Shown here in pieces: positions 12,766 through 14,452 of a DNA stretch of 14,452 nt. Origin of the DNA: Azoarcus sp. (GTDB lineage Bacteria; Pseudomonadota; Gammaproteobacteria; Burkholderiales; Rhodocyclaceae); assembly GCA_031268685.1 (NCBI GenBank), contig JAIRWW010000126.1, forward strand, positions 1-14,452, read 5' to 3'. The notes under the pieces were generated by a model. That model was not told the DNA's origin. It saw only the letters and a list, made by a program, of their open reading frames with translations, and did not search any database. Position 1 is the first letter of the stretch, and every line of letters begins with the position of its first letter. The translations under genes and the position numbers were made by a program.

Positions 12766-14452
12766 ATGCCCGCAATGCAAGAGCTAAACGCTTACTTCGC
12801 CCGCAAGGCTTTGGATAAGCTCGAACTGGCCAACGCCTACCAACCCAAGATCAACGAAATCACTCGCTTGATGGAAGACGCCGAGCCAGCGCGAGTCCGG
12901 GTCTCGAAAGTGCTCGAACAACTATACCCGGAAGCATCTTCTCAGTATGCCAACGATATGATTCAAAACCTGGTGCAACACATCAACGGCAAGGCCAAAG
13001 ATAAAGAACTCAAGTTTGAGATGAAAATTTCCTCTGATAAGGAGACGGACAGGCGCGTCTGGTTTGAAGGCATGGGACCCAAGCCGGATGCGGCTCCAAC
13101 GGCGCAGCTTTGCGATGTGCGGGGAAACGAACCTGTCATTGTGCTGATTACCTTCAACGTGCATGAGAGCGCCGCGGTGCGAAAGATGTTTTGCCAGGAA
13201 GGAAGGCCCGTAACTCGCCTAATAGAACATCCACCCTGTGATTCCCTGACAATCCTTAATGGACGGCTTATCGTTCATTGCACGAGTGAACAAGGCGTCA
13301 ATCGGGCGAATAAAACTTGCCAAAATCTGATTGAAGCGTTTACAGCGTTAAAACGCAGGCTCATTGCCATCATTGCCGTGGGCATCGCTTTTGGTCTCGA
13401 CGAGAAACGCCAGCGTATCGGTGACGTTCTGGTGGCAAAGTCGGTCTACGACTACGAATTGGGGCGGGAAAGTGAAGGCGGGTTCAAGCACAGGGGTGAA
13501 TCCTACCGTTGCAGTCAACGGCTGCTTGAGAAGCTCCATCATTTGCAGCATATTCGCGACGACTTTTTATGGCCGGGTTTGCACTTTGGCACCCTGCTCT
13601 CCGGCAATAAGCTGATCGACAATCTGAAAGTCCGCGATGAATTGGCACAACATTCGCCGGGTGTAGTCGTCGGTGGCGAAATGGAAGGCGTCGGCATGTA
13701 TTACGCTATAGAAAACAAAGATATCTCCTGGCTGATCGTCAAAGGCATCTGCGATTGGGGCAATGGCGCCAAGGACAATCCACACAAAGAACGCGACCAG
13801 AAACGCGCTGCAAATAACGCAGCCCTCGTCGTGCATGAAGCCTTGCGTACATGGCAAGCAGAGCATGAGGACGGCGGCCCCTTCAATCCGGAGCCGGAGC
13901 GGATTCCAGATGCGGATCTGCAGGATTTGAAGGAAGCGGCAGGCCGCCTCATGGACACCAAAGGCATGTACGTTGGTACCGATCAGGAAGTGCGGGATGC
14001 CTGGAATACGGACATCAAAGGCACCGACGCTATGAGCGCCCTGAGGGACTGGATGCGGCAGGCGCATCCGCCGCATCTGTTCGCCCTGCTCGGAGACTCT
14101 TTGAAGAAAGCGGCAGGCCGCCTCATGAACCCCAAAGAGATGTACGTTGGCACCGATCAGGAAGCGCGGGACGCCAGGAATACGGACATCAAAGGCATCG
14201 ACGTCATGAGCGCCCTGAGGGACTGGATGCGGCAGGCGCATCCGCCGCATCTGTTCGCCCTGCTCGGAGAATCTGGCATGGGCAAAACCATCGCCTGCCA
14301 GCGTCTGGTGAAGGAATGCCATGTACTGCGCGTGCAGGATGCGTCGGCGCCGCTGGTGCTGTATTTCGATTTGCGTAATATCACGGGCTTGCGCGGCAAG
14401 TGCCCCACCCTGGCGGAGACGCTGGAAGAATGCATGGAACGCGGCTGGCTCG
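12766..14452 (+). CDS. Nucleoside phosphorylase/nucleosidase-STAND (NACHT-like) NTPase, partial; candidate immune protein
   Basis: The first 562 residues of a protein that runs off the window. Residues 1-110 are helical and charged and match no family I recognise. About 120-362 is a PNP/MTAN-fold domain: G-I-A-F-G-L-D then G-D-V-L-V-A-K-S-V-Y (205-228), the EMEG motif with E307, and K-G-I-C-D-W with D330. The 23-residue spacing between E307 and D330 equals that of catalytic E174 and D197 in E. coli MTA/SAH nucleosidase, so the site looks active. A 58-residue segment repeated in tandem follows (388-503), then a P-loop GESGMGKT (K507) starting a STAND/NACHT-like NTPase. Phosphorylase-NTPase fusions occur among fungal NLRs and bacterial defence proteins; related phosphorylase effectors in Detocs cleave ATP. 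Defence function is inferred. The sensor end, probably C-terminal repeats, is not visible. Confidence 0.85.
   Translation, partial: MPAMQELNAYFARKALDKLELANAYQPKINEITRLMEDAEPARVRVSKVLEQLYPEASSQYANDMIQNLVQHINGKAKDKELKFEMKISSDKETDRRVWFEGMGPKPDAAPTAQLCDVRGNEPVIVLITFNVHESAAVRKMFCQEGRPVTRLIEHPPCDSLTILNGRLIVHCTSEQGVNRANKTCQNLIEAFTALKRRLIAIIAVGIAFGLDEKRQRIGDVLVAKSVYDYELGRESEGGFKHRGESYRCSQRLLEKLHHLQHIRDDFLWPGLHFGTLLSGNKLIDNLKVRDELAQHSPGVVVGGEMEGVGMYYAIENKDISWLIVKGICDWGNGAKDNPHKERDQKRAANNAALVVHEALRTWQAEHEDGGPFNPEPERIPDADLQDLKEAAGRLMDTKGMYVGTDQEVRDAWNTDIKGTDAMSALRDWMRQAHPPHLFALLGDSLKKAAGRLMNPKEMYVGTDQEARDARNTDIKGIDVMSALRDWMRQAHPPHLFALLGESGMGKTIACQRLVKECHVLRVQDASAPLVLYFDLRNITGLRGKCPTLAETLEECMERGWL
13927..14274 (+). 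repeat. In-frame 174-base tandem duplication ending inside the P-loop
   Basis: Copies at 13927-14100 and 14101-14274 each encode 58 residues, from L-K-[EK]-A-A-G-R-L-M to L-F-A-L-L-G-[DE]-S, with nine amino-acid differences by hand alignment. The unit ends in the first half of the Walker A motif. Copy 2 therefore continues into GMGKT and a complete P-loop, while copy 1 continues into L-K-K-A-A-G and has no lysine-threonine. This is a head-to-tail duplication with some divergence since. Confidence 0.92.

Noticed and set aside
12025..12767. Protein-coding frames of 100-185 codons on both strands across the repeat island
   Set aside because: Their translations merely spell out the tandem repeats (for example F-Q-K-W-G-D-type units). 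They overlap each other and have no credible start signals or conserved domains.

Overview
The window looks like chromosomal DNA of a GC-rich betaproteobacterium. The evidence is an EarP/Arg32-type EF-P pair, an mnmG-rsmG operon, a double-length UvrA, and dispersed palindromic repeats of a kind common in Beta- and Gammaproteobacteria. I cannot name a genus.

Layout. Positions 1-156 hold the 3' end of an AhpD/carboxymuconolactone-decarboxylase-like gene. It converges on a leftward mnmG-rsmG operon (186-2725, 4-base stop/start overlap). A divergent intergenic region (2726-3055) contains an AT-rich tract and DnaA-box-like 9-mers, two of them perfect if one just inside earP is counted; it is a candidate replication origin or DnaA-regulated region. 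Rightward from there come earP (3056-4213) and efp (4273-4830), an enzyme and its substrate. A leftward six-TM diguanylate cyclase (4907-6100) follows, then a very long rightward UvrA made of two fused UvrA units (6381-12101). Its first unit carries an in-frame insert with two GC hairpins and a solitary type I-C-like CRISPR repeat.

Positions 12102-12765 are a 664-base noncoding stretch packed with short repeats. It separates the housekeeping block from the accessory gene at the right edge (12766 onward, cut by the window end). That gene encodes a nucleoside-phosphorylase/nucleosidase (PNP/MTAN-fold) domain followed by a STAND/NACHT-like P-loop NTPase, the architecture of NLR-like immune proteins. 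The region just before its Walker A motif is duplicated in tandem (2 x 174 bases), and the duplication leaves a broken P-loop in the first copy.

How the genes relate: MnmG and RsmG modify tRNA and 16S rRNA, while EarP and EF-P keep translation of polyproline stretches going, so the left half is translation-related. UvrA is for DNA repair, the cyclase for c-di-GMP signalling. The phosphorylase-STAND protein is the strongest candidate for an undescribed defence system.
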